A stretch of DNA of 64,000 nucleotides, taken from Sepioteuthis lessoniana (Eukaryota > Mollusca > Cephalopoda > Myopsida > Loliginidae). The position numbers and the translations under genes were made by a program. Shown here one piece after another: positions 53,352-62,719 of the stretch. The stretch covers positions 102,188 to 166,187 of the forward strand of contig CAUZXS010000119.1 of assembly GCA_963585895.1 (NCBI GenBank). Reading direction: 5' to 3'. The notes beneath the pieces are model-generated. The model was not told the DNA's origin, ran no database searches, and saw only the letters and a program-made list of their open reading frames with translations. Positions within the stretch are counted from its first letter, which is position 1. Each line of letters begins with the position of its first letter.

Positions 53352-53694
53352 ATGCTGTGAACAATATTGAACAAGTCCTGGTGGCAACACCCCACAAGGC
53401 ACCAACTACACGGCCAACTGCCTCCCATCACAAAAACTATCCAGAACCAGACATGCAGGATACTGCTGGAGAAGCAGGGATGAGCAAAGTGATGTACTCC
53501 TATGGACCTCCACATATGGCCAGGCAAAAGCAGGACGACCAGCTCGAACATACATTCAGCAGCTATGTGAGGATACAAGATGAAGCCCTGAAGACCTGCC
53601 AGAGGCCTGCCAGAGGCGATGAACGATAGGGAGAAGTGGCGAGAGAGGGTCAGGGATATCCGTGCTAGCGGCACGACATGATGATGATAATATC
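53352..53694 (+). pseudogene. RTE 3' end, well-preserved tail
   Basis: It reads as the C-terminal RTE region out of frame (PTTRPTASHHKN, DMQDTAGEAG, PPHMARQKQDDQL...). It is followed by CTGCCAGAGGC, GGCGAGAGAGGGTCAGGG and the end GCACGACATGATGATGATAATA. The ATGATG tail defines the family 3' end. A direct repeat CCTGCCAGAGG lies at about 53597. Confidence 0.75.
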
Positions 53695-53827
53695 GCTTTT
53701 GAAAAAAAAAAAAAAAAAAAAATTCAAATTTGAAAAACTAGAGTGGAGACCATACATAGCCAATCGCAGGATACGCATATATAATATGGTAGCAGAAAAA
53801 CAGTACAGTGCATTTGGCAACAAATTT

Positions 53828-53901
53828 AATGGTTTGGTTTGGTTTGGTGGCATATCAAACATTGTTGGTTATTTAATGGCAAATCCTCTTTATACATATT
53901 A
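53828..53901 (-). mobile_element. Repeat-B tail alone
   Basis: GGTTTGGTTTGGTTTGGTGGCATATCAAACATTGTTGGTTATTTAATGGC, with three GGTTT units, is abruptly followed by an oppositely oriented B copy. Confidence 0.7.
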
Positions 53902-54405
53902 CCCAGTCAGCTGAGAATCTAGAATACACCAACTGCATCTCTGCAGATAGTAAGACCTCCCCCACCCCCAATAAGTATCCTGGATATGACACTAAACAAT
54001 CTGATGGTGAGGTGCCAATGATGCTGGAGCTTTGGGTAATGCAGAGCACTCCTTTGTTGCCATCACTCTCAGGTCCACTCTGACTTGGAGTGGTAGCACC
54101 TGATAGGGCCCTATATATGGGTCAAATAGAACTAAACTGCGTATTTATGCTAAATTGAATTGCTTGAAATGGAACCGTTTTTGACATTGTACTTACACTA
54201 AACTGAATTGTTTAAAGAAAAAATGTTTTGACATTTAACTGTATGTAAACAAAATCTATACTTATATTAAACTGAATTGATTGAAACTGTGTACTCATGC
54301 TAAACTGAATTGTTTGAAATAGAACAGATTATTTATATAAAAATGGATTTGGCATTAAATAACTTATAGAGGTTGATATGCCATAAACCCAAACAACCAA
54401 TCTTG
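53902..54405 (+). mobile_element. Repeat-B, complete ~500-bp copy
   Basis: The head is CCCAGTCAGCTGAGAATCTAGAATACACC through GATATGACACTAAACAATCTGATGGTGAGG to ATATGGGTCAAATAGAAC. The body has four units of AAACTGAATTG(C/T)TTGAAAT type. The tail is GGATTTGGCATTAAATAAC...GAGGTTGATATGCCATAAACCCAAAC. Confidence 0.85.
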
Positions 54406-55203
54406 AAACATATATTAAATAAATATATGATCTGTTAACTCAAATGGTAGATAGATTTTTAAATGAGCCTGAGCTCATTCTTTTGTACACAGTACTATTA
54501 TGTAACATCAGTTATCTGTTTGCACACATTTAAATGGATATGATTTTCAAGTGAATAGTTTGTAGGCAATTTCATCTTTAAATAAGTTAGAAGAAATTGT
54601 TTGCACACTAGTATTGCTATTTTTTCTTCACAGCTAAATAATTTCAATTATTGCTATTTAACTATTATTCTCTTCAAGACTATTCATTCATTTACGCCAG
54701 TCAAATAGTTCCAAGTATTGCTACGTAATACTAATAATTCAATTTAGGTTCTTAGTTAAAGTGTCAAGTATTGCTATTTAACACCCATAAATCTATTCAA
54801 CATTATTCATTTGTTTGCGTACAGTTAAATGATTGCAAGTCTTGTTAGGTATCACTAACAATTCAATTAAACATCGGTCATTTGTTTACACACAGTTAAA
54901 TGATCAGATAGCTTACATTAAAATGATTTGTTAGAAATAGAACTATTTGCTTGCATACAGTTTAAATATCAAACAGTTCTATTTGACCTATATATTGGAT
55001 TCTTATCAAGTGCTATCACTCCAGGCCAGAGTGGATCTAGAAGCAATGGCAATAAGGGGGTACTCCACATTCCCCAAATCTTCAAAGCTGGAGCCTTGCT
55101 ATCAGATGGTTTAATGTCATATGTGGGATACTCATTTGGGGGGGGGTCTCACACCTCTGCAGAGATGCAGTTAATGTATTCTACAGTCCCAGCCAACTGG
55201 GCT
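54406..55203 (-). mobile_element. Repeat-B, long body
   Basis: The body at 54420-54975 has about eight units (CACAGTTAAATGATTGCAAGTCTTGTTAGG type). The head runs GACCTATATATTGGATTCTTATCAAG to CTACAGTCCCAGCCAACTGGGC. Confidence 0.85.
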
Positions 55204-55352
55204 TATCAGGGGTCAGAGTAGATCTGGGAGTAATAGCAATGAAGGAAGTACTCCACACTCCCTAGAGCTCCAGGGCTGGAACTTCAGTTTAGTGTCATAT
55301 TAAGGACACCATTTTGGGGAGAAGGGGGGGTAACTTCTCTGCAAAGAATACA
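55204..55352 (-). mobile_element. Second repeat-B head in tandem
   Basis: TTATCAGGGGTCAGAGTAGATCTGGGAG, CTCCAGGGCTGGAACTTCAG, GGTAACTTCTCTGCAAAG immediately follow the preceding head with no tail or body between them. Confidence 0.75.
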
Positions 55353-55603
55353 ATGTTTCATAAGTTCTTTGCTGAGAAAAATAAAAGACCTATCCCTTGG
55401 GATTTTTTGAAGTTAGAAAATGAATACATAGCAGAAATAATTTTATTAAAAAATGCTGAAAAATTTTGCATATAATATCTTAAAGGAAAAAAATTCTGGG
55501 GTGCCTCACCTGTCACACTAACAAACAAGGCTTGCAAACTATTACTAGCAAGTTTAATTCTCATTGTGTGTCTGATACTTCTAGCTTTGTGCCAAACTAT
55601 TGA

Positions 55604-55828
55604 GTTTGTTTCTTTGTTTAATGGGATATCAACTACTATGGCTTATTTAATGCCAAAGCCATCCTTATAGAAGAACAGCAGTGATACTATTTAACCAATA
55701 GCTGGAGGGATAAGGGGATTCATATTTTTTCCCAAGGGTTTAAGTCTAAAAATGAACATAATAGCACAACTGGAGTTAGAACTCCAAGACCATAGTCCAG
55801 CACTTTAGCCATTATACCACAGGGACTC
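55604..55828 (-). mobile_element. SINE-C, full length
   Basis: GTTTCTTTGTTTAATGGGATATCAAC, CTATTTAACCAATAGCTGGAGGG, CATAGTCCAGCACTTTAGCCATTATACCACAGGGACTCC. Confidence 0.85.
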
Positions 55829-55889
55829 CTCTTAAAAAAACTGTTGGGTATCATTCCTTACTCAATAACTTAACTAACCACCTTGTTCC

Positions 55890-55998
55890 CTCCAGCTATG
55901 GCTTAAATAATACCACTACTGTCCTTCTATAAGGATGTCTTTGACATTAGCTAACCCACAAAGGTTGGTGTGTCATTAAACAAAGAAATCAGACCAAG
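55890..55998 (+). mobile_element. SINE-C 3' half
   Basis: CCCTCCAGCTATGGCTTAAATAATACC, GATGTCTTTGACATTAGCTAACC, GGTTGGTGTGTCATTAAACAAAGAAATC. It runs straight into SINE-A. Confidence 0.65.
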
Positions 55999-56203
55999 GT
56001 ATTTCACTTGGGCACTTTAAAACCCTTGAGAAAGGCATAAATCCATTTCTTCTCCCCCAGTTATGGTTAATAGTAGGAAAGACTAGGCTCTTTAGCCAAT
56101 CTAGGAGGAGGAAAGCAGAATTCAAACCATCTGTGCCCTAAATTGACCTTGTGTTGCATCATGCCCAAGACAAAGGAGTTAGATAAACAAGTATAAAAAC
56201 ACC
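55999..56203 (+). mobile_element. SINE-A, head missing
   Basis: TATTTCACTTGGGCACTTTAAAACCC, CAGTTATGGTTAATAGTAGG, AAATTGACCTTGTGTTGCATCATGCCC, GGAGTTAGATAAACA. Confidence 0.7.
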
Positions 56204-57029
56204 TGAAAAAGATGAAGAAAGGAGTCATGAGAAGCAAATTGATGGATCAAAGCTAAACACAATTCATCTTATTCTGAACTGGTTGTGTGCTACTTGGTTT
56301 ACAACCAAGTGATGGCAAACAGGAACACTATTAACTAAACTAAGCTAAACAAATGACTACCATCATATTTCAGCTTCAAACAATCTATGACATCATTTGA
56401 AATAAGGAGGGGATGTGGTAGGGCCAATATTCTGCCATGTTTCATCTGAAGAGCTGAACAAAATGAATTCTTAAATAAGTTGTTTGATTCACAATATGGT
56501 ACAAATTTTCCTTTCTCTTCCCACTCATCCCTCTCAAATTTAACAATGATTCAAAGTACTTTTCAGTTCAAATAAATTGAACCTAAAGATATGAAGTCAT
56601 CAGACCAACAATAAAATGGCCAAATTATAATCAAGATGACCTAAACAGAAATGTCACCAATTTTGTGGCACCACTCATTTTTCCTTCCTGTTTTTTTTTT
56701 TTTTTTTTAAATAAGAATCAAGTGGTATCTGAACAAGAGACCATTGTTCAGTTCCTGTAGTGGTAATCAAGGCTAATTAACATTAATTTTTAGGAAATAT
56801 AAATAAAATATCATTAGATTCTCAAGTCACTAGACATAGAGGTTCAACAAGCAACCCAATTTAAATAAAAAATAAAATTTTAGTATATTCATAACTAATG
56901 TGATATCCTCTTCTTGGTTGTTATTAGTCACAAAATTTTGGCCATTGTACTCTCTAAACTTCCTCAAGTGTCTCTCATAGTTGGTAATCTCTGAATTTCA
57001 AACTGATCCCTTTATTGAAAGGGGATAAA
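56204..57029. other. Unassigned stretch
   Basis: T19 lies at about 56691. Nothing else is recognised. Confidence 0.5.
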
Positions 57030-57107
57030 TGGTTTTCATTCAGGACATGGAGTAATGGCAATGATGGAGGACTCCAGAATCGGAGCCCTGTCATCAAATG
57101 CAAATAC
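57030..57107 (-). mobile_element. Repeat-B head, part 1
   Basis: GGACATGGAGTAATGGCAATGATGGAGGACTCCAG and GGAGCCCTGTCATCAAATGC are head sequence, cut by SINE-A at 57108. Confidence 0.75.
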
Positions 57108-57372
57108 ATAGAGGTGCCCTTATTGTTGTAGGAAATGGACACAGCAATACGAGTTCAAACCCTGGACGAGGCTGATTGCATTTCACATAGCACTAATACC
57201 CTTGAGAAAGGTATGAATCCAATTATTCTCCCTCCAGCTATGGGTAAATAGTAGGACAGACTGGTTTCTTCAGCCTTGGTGAGGCAACTAGTCTAAGAGA
57301 AGGAAAACTCTGAATTCAAACCTGTTAAACTCCGCTTAAAAATTGATCCGAGTGGAGGGGTTGGTAAATAAG
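57108..57372 (+). mobile_element. SINE-A nested in repeat-B, perfect TSD
   Basis: It starts AGAGGTGCCCTTATTGTTGTAGG (A-box part deleted), with B box GAGTTCAAACCCTGGACGAG, and ends GAGTGGAGGGGTTGGTAAATAAG. ATCAAATGCAAATAC occurs at 57093-57107 and 57373-57387, an exact 15-bp target duplication. Confidence 0.95.
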
Positions 57373-57490
57373 ATCAAATGCAAATACGTGTCATACTCAG
57401 GACACCCCACATTGGAAGGAGGGGTAGGGTTCTTATCCCTTTACAGGGGATACAATCAGGGTATTTTAAGCTACACCAACAGAGCAAGAA
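57373..57490 (-). mobile_element. Repeat-B head, part 2
   Basis: GTGTCATACTCAGGACACCCC, then ATACAATCAGGGTATTTTAAGC and CACCAACAGAGC complete the head. Confidence 0.75.
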
Positions 57491-57514
57491 AAAATAAGTA
57501 TAGTTATTTATTAA

Positions 57515-57625
57515 GCTTTGCTTAGTTGTGGCACAAAGCTGGATGTATGGGGCACCCAGTGAAACAAACTCACTAGTAAGAGTTTGCTAGTCTAGCCTGC
57601 TAACCAATGCACTCCTCAAAGAGCC
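57515..57625 (-). mobile_element. SINE-F
   Basis: Reading the minus strand: GGAGTGCATTGGTTAGCAGGC (A-box-like), GTGAGTTTGTTTCACTGGG (weak B box), TGCCCCATACATCCAGCTTTGTGCC, AAGCAAAGCTTAATAAATAAC (tail). Confidence 0.6.
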
Positions 57626-57719
57626 CTATTTAATGCTTTCTAGATTTGTTTTCAAAAGGGCAGAAATTATCAAACTAATTTTTCTTTTTTTTTTTTAAAT
57701 TGACCAAATTCAAACAAGC

Positions 57720-57721
<2 letters not shown>

Positions 57722-57783
<62 letters not shown>

Positions 57784-57806
57784 CGCGCGCGCACACACAC
57801 ACACAC
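57722..57806. repeat. (TA)n(GC)n(AC)n compound repeat
   Basis: About 28 TA units are followed by seven GC units and (AC)7, a purine-pyrimidine alternation throughout. Confidence 0.95.
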
Positions 57807-57904
57807 TAATACTATGTGCATACGAGTCAAGTCCAGTAAACAATTGAGCATTTTTTGTCTAATTGTTTCTTCAGGGTTTTTTTTCCTCCCTCGCCACACA
57901 CATA

Positions 57905-58042
57905 TCAAGTATTTCTATCAAATACAAAGAATTTTTACAGTTGTATGATTTCAAGTATTTCTAATAATTATATCGTTTTAAATTATCACTTCTATTTATA
58001 TTAGTTTGCAAAGTTATATGGTTCAAAGTAACTAATAAAAAT
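57905..58042 (-). mobile_element. Repeat-B body, part 1
   Basis: ATCAAGTATTTCTATCAAATACAAAGAATTTTTACAG and GGTTCAAAGTAACTAATAAAAATAATTAG are body units. The element is broken by repeat-G and SINE-C and resumes at 58476. Confidence 0.7.
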
Positions 58043-58190
58043 AATTAGTGACTGCAGTCCATGATGATGTTGATGCATCTATTTAGGAAGGAGTGGAGGA
58101 TTCTAATTAGCATTTTTTAAAAGTTATTACTGTTACTTGGATGATGAAAAAAAAAAAAAAATGTTCAGTGGAAATGCAGACCTCAAAAAA
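58043..58190 (+). repeat. Repeat-G copy
   Basis: GTGACTGCAGTCCATGATGATGTTGATGC, TAGGAAGGAGTGGAGGATTCTAATTAGC, GTTACTTGGATGATGAAAAA, GTTCAGTGGAAATGCAGACC. It is about 150 bp with an internal A15, and no tRNA boxes or TIRs are seen. Confidence 0.75.
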
Positions 58191-58219
58191 TTATCCTTCT
58201 TAGTGAATAATTATAGGTT

Positions 58220-58459
58220 TGGTTTGGTTTCTTTGTTTAATGGCATATCAACTCTTTTTAGGTTATTTAATGCCAAAGCCATTCTCCTAGAAGAACAGTA
58301 GCGGTACTATTTAATCCATAGCTAGGAGGATAAGGGGGTTCATACCTTTCCCAAGGGTATTTGCCCGAAAGTGAACGTAATAGCGTGACTGGAGTACAAA
58401 CTCGCGTACTACGATTCCGCAGACCATCGCTTTAACCATCACACCATGAGGACACCCCC
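58220..58459 (-). mobile_element. SINE-C, full length, perfect TSD
   Basis: GGTTTGGTTTC, TTTAATGGCATATCAACTC...TTAATGCCAAAGCC, CTATTTAATCCATAGC, GGAGTACAAACTCGCG (B box complement), GCTTTAACCATCACACCATGAGGACACCCC (A box and 5' end). TGAATAATTATAGGTT at 58204-58219 and 58460-58475 is an exact 16-bp target duplication. Confidence 0.95.
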
Positions 58460-58475
58460 TGAATAATTATAGGTT

Positions 58476-58735
58476 CAATAACTATTCTTAATTCAAATAA
58501 TGTACAGTTAGATGGTATCAAGTATTCCTATTGAATACAAATAATTTGCAAACAGACTCATTTGATCCATAGATGGAACCCTAACAGAGACTACCACTCC
58601 AAGCCAGTGGAGGTACTCCACATTCCCCAGATCTTCAGAAGTGGAGCCTCACCATCAAATACAGTTTAATATCATATCCAAGACACCTTTTTAGGAGAAG
58701 GCTCTTACACCTCTGCAGGGGATGCAGTATCAATA
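58476..58735 (-). mobile_element. Repeat-B, part 2 (body and head)
   Basis: AGATGGTATCAAGTATTCCTATTGAATACAAATAATTTGCAAACAG, then the head GATCCATAGATGGAACCCTAACAG to CACCTCTGCAGGGGATGCAG. The usual CAGAGTGGACCTGGGAG segment is deleted. Confidence 0.8.
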
Positions 58736-58804
58736 ACAGTACAAACCTCATGCCAAGATTGTAATTGAAGGGATCCAGAGTTAGAAGTTCCCCCACAATA
58801 TAGA

Positions 58805-58887
58805 GGATTCTAAAACCATGTCTGACCCCAGGGTCATCTTTTGATGAAGGCTTTGTGGGTCACATAGCTCTTGTTTTGTCTGAAAAA

Positions 58888-58961
<74 letters not shown>
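58805..58961. repeat. Short dispersed repeat plus (AT)n
   Basis: GGGTCATCTTTTGATGAAGGCTTTG..CACATAGCTCTTGTTTTGTCTG recurs diverged at 63768-63830. (TA)n of about 36 units spans 58889-58960. Confidence 0.6.
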
Positions 58962-58962
<1 letters not shown>

Positions 58963-59065
58963 GTGTTTAACCCGGCAAAAGCATAAGATCTTTATAAGAA
59001 CAATACACTAAAAATGTTCTTAGAGAATTGTTGTAGAGAAAATTTGGAATGGACTGTCCTATTTG

Positions 59066-59642
59066 ATGGTTTGGTTTGGTGGGTTTTATGGCATATCAAC
59101 CTTTGTAAGTTATTCAATGCCAAATCCATTTTTATGTAAATAATCTGTTCTATTTAAAACAATTCAGTTTAGCACAAGTACACAGTTTAATTGTCAAAAA
59201 CATTTTTATTTCAAACCATTCAAACGGTTATATGTAACAATTCAGTTAAGTGTAAATACAGTTTTAATGTCGAAAAACAGTTCTATTTCAAATAATTCAG
59301 TTAAGCATAAGCACGCAGTTTAAATGTAAGTACGGTTTAATTGTCAAAAACATTTCTATTTCAAGCTATTCAGTTTACTCAAACAATTGAATTTAGCATA
59401 AGTATGCTGTTAGTTCTATTTAACCCATAGATAGGGCCCTATCAGGTGCTACCACTCCGGGGCCAGAGTGGACCTGGGAGCGATGGCAATGAAGGGGTAC
59501 TCCGCATTCCCCAAAGCTCCAGCACTGCCGGAACCTCACCATCAGATTGTTTAGTGTCATATCCAGGACACTCGTTAGGGGCGGGTCTTACACCTCTTCA
59601 GAGGTGCAGTCAATGTATTCTACAGCCCCAGCCAACTGGGCA
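59066..59642 (-). mobile_element. Repeat-B, full copy
   Basis: The tail is GGTTTTATGGCATATCAACCTTTGTAAGTTATTCAATGCC. The body has five units (ACAATTCAGTTTAGCACAAGTACACAG). The head runs AACCCATAGATAGGGCCCTATCAGG to CTACAGCCCCAGCCAACTGGGC. It has the least-diverged head in the window together with the next copy. Confidence 0.9.
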
Positions 59643-60104
59643 ATATACAGAGTTAAATGTCAAACAGTTTTATTTCAGATAATTCAGTTTAGCATAAGTA
59701 CACAGTTTAGACGTGAAAACAGTTCTATTTTGAGCAATTCAGTTCAGTATTAGTACACAGTTCCAATGTAAAACAGTTCTATTTCAAACAATTCAGTTTA
59801 GCATAAATATGCAGTTTAAATGTAAAAATCAGTATAGTGAAAGAAGCACGGTTTAGTTCTATTTAACCCATAGATAGGACCCTTATCAGGTGCTACCACT
59901 CCGAGCCAGAGTGGACCGGGGAGCAATGGCAATGAAGGGGTACTCCACATTCCCCAAAGCTCCAGCATTGCTGGAACCTCACCATCAGATTGTTTAGTGT
60001 CATATCCAAGACACTCGTTGTGGCGGCGGCGAGGGGGGGGGAGGGGGCCTTACCCTTCTGCAGAGAAGCAGTCGTTATATTCTACAGCCCTAGCCGACTG
60101 GGCA
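59643..60104 (-). mobile_element. Repeat-B, tandem second copy
   Basis: The body units (TCTATTTCAAACAATTCAGTTTAGCATAAATATGC) start immediately after the previous head with no tail. The head at 59852-60104 ends CTACAGCCCTAGCCGACTGGGC and has an expanded GGCGGCGGCGAGGGGGGGGGAGG tract. Confidence 0.85.
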
Positions 60105-60318
60105 ATATCCTATTTGAATACAAGCCACTATGTTTGTTGGCCAGAGAGCCTGCTTTTCTCAGTGACACTAGCAAGCAATATACCTCTGTTAACACATTCT
60201 TGTACAATAAACCCTTTTTCATTGTAGGTTATGATTCAAGTTATTTCTTCAATAACCCACCTAGTAACATTACAATAAGAATAAAGTTATTTTTAGTTTT
60301 AAATAGAAGGATAATTTT
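60105..60318. other. Unassigned spacer
   Basis: Nothing is recognised. The open frames entering it come from the B head. Confidence 0.5.
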
Positions 60319-60465
60319 TTGAGGTCTGTATTTCCACTGAACATCATTTTTCTTTTTTCATCATCCAAGTAACAGTAATAACTAAAAAAAAAAATGCTAA
60401 TTAGAATCCTCCACTCCTTCCTAAATAGAAGTATCAACATCATCATGGACTGCAGTTACAATGAG
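60319..60465 (-). repeat. Repeat-G copy, reverse
   Basis: GAGGTCTGTATTTCCACTGAAC, TTCATCATCCAAGTAACAG, GCTAATTAGAATCCTCCACTCCTTCC, CATCATCATGGACTGCAG, the reverse complement of the 58043 copy. Confidence 0.8.
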
Positions 60466-60904
60466 AATTCAAAAGGTTCAGAGGCAGTCAAGTTCAAACA
60501 TGAAAACTTCCATCCTTGCAATGAATACAAAGAAGAGTACCGTGAACCTAAATGAAAGTAGAAAAATTTTTTCTCTACTTATATAATAAGTAATGGTAAA
60601 TAATGACATGTACTCAACTCTCGCCTCCCCCCACAGAAGAAAACAGACAAACATACCAATGTGATGCATCAGTGACTGTTATAATTTTCATTTTATATCA
60701 CTTTAGTAGTACAACTGGTTGATATGGTATGGGCAGATTTTGTACAACTCTTTGCTAACCTATACTACCAACCCAACATGTAAGATATGAGTAAGTTTAA
60801 AAAAAAAAAACAAAAAAAAAAAAAACAGCATGATCAGTAAAGAGTACTTCATGTGGTCAATGGCTAACACACGTAGACCATTAATAGTAACAAATTCTTT
60901 CTGG
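60466..60904. other. Unassigned stretch
   Basis: A-rich runs lie near 60799-60826. Nothing else is recognised. Confidence 0.5.
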
Positions 60905-61207
60905 GTACTTAATATTCCTGGCCTTGTGTCACATCTATGGTAAAGCTAAGCAAAATAACAATATGCAGAATTCAAGTTATGAACAAGATTGTTTGCATTT
61001 CACAATACTAAAACCCTTGGGAAAGGCATGGATTCATCTTTTCTCCCCTCTCACATGGACAAATAGTAGAACAGAATGGGTTCTTTAGTCTTGGTTAGGC
61101 AACCAGTCTAGAAGAAGGAAAACTAAATTCAATCTAGCTACACTCCACTTCTAACTTGATGCGTCACATCCTGCCCCAGAGATGGAGGGATTAGGTAAAC
61201 ACATACG
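60905..61207 (+). mobile_element. SINE-A with F-like 5' piece
   Basis: CTGGCCTTGTGTCACATC...TAAAGCTAAGCAAAATAAC at 60919-60961 looks like an F tail. SINE-A follows from AGAATTCAAGTTATGAACAAG through ACCCTTGGGAAAGG to GAGGGATTAGGTAAACACATACG. Confidence 0.7.
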
Positions 61208-61814
61208 TTTGATAATTCTATTCTGTCAGTAATATTTGCTTTGATTCTAGACCACTTTGGGGTTTGTTTTTTTGTTTTTTTGCTAGTTAATGTGCAATTC
61301 TAAAACTTGCTAAAAATGAAGAGATAAATAAAAGAAAGGTTTTCTTTTAAATAAAATAATGGTGATGCCAAGAGAAGACTTTGGAGTATTTAGATAAATG
61401 GAAAGTATGCCGAGATAATGTATGTAGTCCTAAGTAGTCTAGTTTGAAGACTAAGTACCATTGCCGGAGATAGGGGTTAATGTTTAATGCCAGGATCATT
61501 TCCAGGCAGATCTGAGAGGGGAAAAAAAAAATCAGTGAATAATCAATTTTTGCCTCTCTCTCCTACCACCAGAAAATTCTAGTTAGTAACTCCAGAAAAT
61601 CACTAAAGCTATTCGGAAAAATGATGGAGTAGCAGAAAGTTCAGTGGGCAGCAATAAGAATATCAAAGACCTTACCCATTTATCAATGAATTAACTATTC
61701 ATTAAGATCTTGTACATGGATTTTCCATATGAATCTCACAGAAATTCTCTTGTTCAATGTCATGAGATGACATTACACAGCTAATTCAGATCTTAGATGA
61801 TTGAATTAACTTGC
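61208..61814. other. Unassigned stretch
   Basis: Nothing is recognised. Confidence 0.5.
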
Positions 61815-62138
61815 CCTGATGGTAGGGATTAGATTATGCTGACTGTATCCCCTGTAGAAGGGTAAGACCCCACCAAAAAAGTGTCCTGGGTATGACATTA
61901 AACTGCATCTGATGGTGAGGCTTAAATTCTAGGGCTCTAAGGAAGTGTGGAGTACCACTTCATTGCCATTACTCCCAAGTTCACTAATCTGGAGTGCTCT
62001 TATCTGCTAGGGTCACATCTACGAGTCAAATAGATCTTTTTGAAAATTATTAATATTAGATGTGAATACTTGAAACCATATAACTAATTAAATAATAGTT
62101 ATTAAAACCATATTACTGTGTAAATTATATGTATTAGG
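61815..62138 (+). mobile_element. Repeat-B, part 1 (head and body)
   Basis: The head is CCCTGATGGTAGGGATTAGATTATGCTGACTGTATCCCC through AAACTGCATCTGATGGTGAGG to CTACGAGTCAAATAGATC. Body units follow (TATTAGATGTGAATACTTGAAACC). SINE-C interrupts it. Confidence 0.8.
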
Positions 62139-62361
62139 GTTTTGGTTTCTTTGTTTAAATGGCATATCAACCTTTGCAGGTTATTTAATGCCAAAGCTAT
62201 TCTCCTATTGAACCCATAGCTGGGAGGATAAGGGGGTTCATACCTTTCCCAAGGGTATTTGCCCGAAAGTGAACATAATAACGCAACTGGAGTACGAACT
62301 CGCTTATTACGATTCCACAGTCCATCGCTTTAACCATTACACCACGAGGACACCCCCCCCC
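62139..62361 (-). mobile_element. SINE-C nested in repeat-B
   Basis: GGTTTCTTTGTTTAAATGGCATATCAACC, GGAGTACGAACTCGC (B box), GCTTTAACCATTACACCACGAGGACACCC (A box). TATATGTATTAG (62127-62138) and TATTTGTATTAG (62362-62373) are a 12-bp target duplication with one mismatch. An internal deletion removes AGAAGAACAG.... Confidence 0.9.
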
Positions 62362-62374
62362 TATTTGTATTAGA

Positions 62375-62588
62375 TTGGAATAGTCGACCATAGTCAAGGT
62401 TGACCTGAAGGCTCCCTTTTCGATAGCTAATACACCAAGGTATAGGGGAGGGCGCTACTCCTTCTCTGGATTGCTCTACTTTACCCTTGATCCATACCTT
62501 ATAATGCTGAGTGTTAAGCAAGGAGGCATCAAGTACCATTTTTTGAGTCTTTGGTATGACTCTACCTGGGATTGAACCCAGGTCTTCC
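62375..62588 (-). mobile_element. SINE-D nested in repeat-B, head lost
   Basis: TAGTCGACCATAGTCAAGGTTGACC, GGTATGACTCTACCTGGGATTGAACCCAGG (B box). It stops before the A box, then B tail sequence resumes. Confidence 0.8.
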
Positions 62589-62697
62589 TTCAATGAAATG
62601 TTGAAAATATAATCAGACATTTATAACTGAATCAAATTTTGGCATAAAATAACCCACAGAGATGATATGCTGTTAAAGAAATAAACCCAATCAAACC
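62589..62697 (+). mobile_element. Repeat-B, part 2 (tail)
   Basis: TTTTGGCATAAAATAACCCACAGAGATGATATGCTGTTAAAGAAATAAACCC is the tail hairpin region closing the element begun at 61815. Confidence 0.7.
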
Positions 62698-62719
62698 ACA
62701 TACCTCAACTGTTTTTACC

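Noticed and set aside
53342-53674. 110-codon open frame on the minus strand
   Set aside because: It is antisense to an RTE 3' end whose plus-strand features and ATGATG tail are clear.
12482-58961. Tyr-Ile and Val-Cys repeat open frames
   Set aside because: They are translations of (TA)n and (TG)n tracts.
3704-59420. CRISPR-like regularly spaced repeats in repeat-B bodies
   Set aside because: Units are degenerate, contiguous minisatellite copies without unique spacers, and the sequence is clearly animal nuclear DNA.
1471-62361. tRNA genes suggested by many A/B-box pairs
   Set aside because: Every pair sits at the head of a repeated element with a long body, and acceptor stems and anticodon arms are not preserved.
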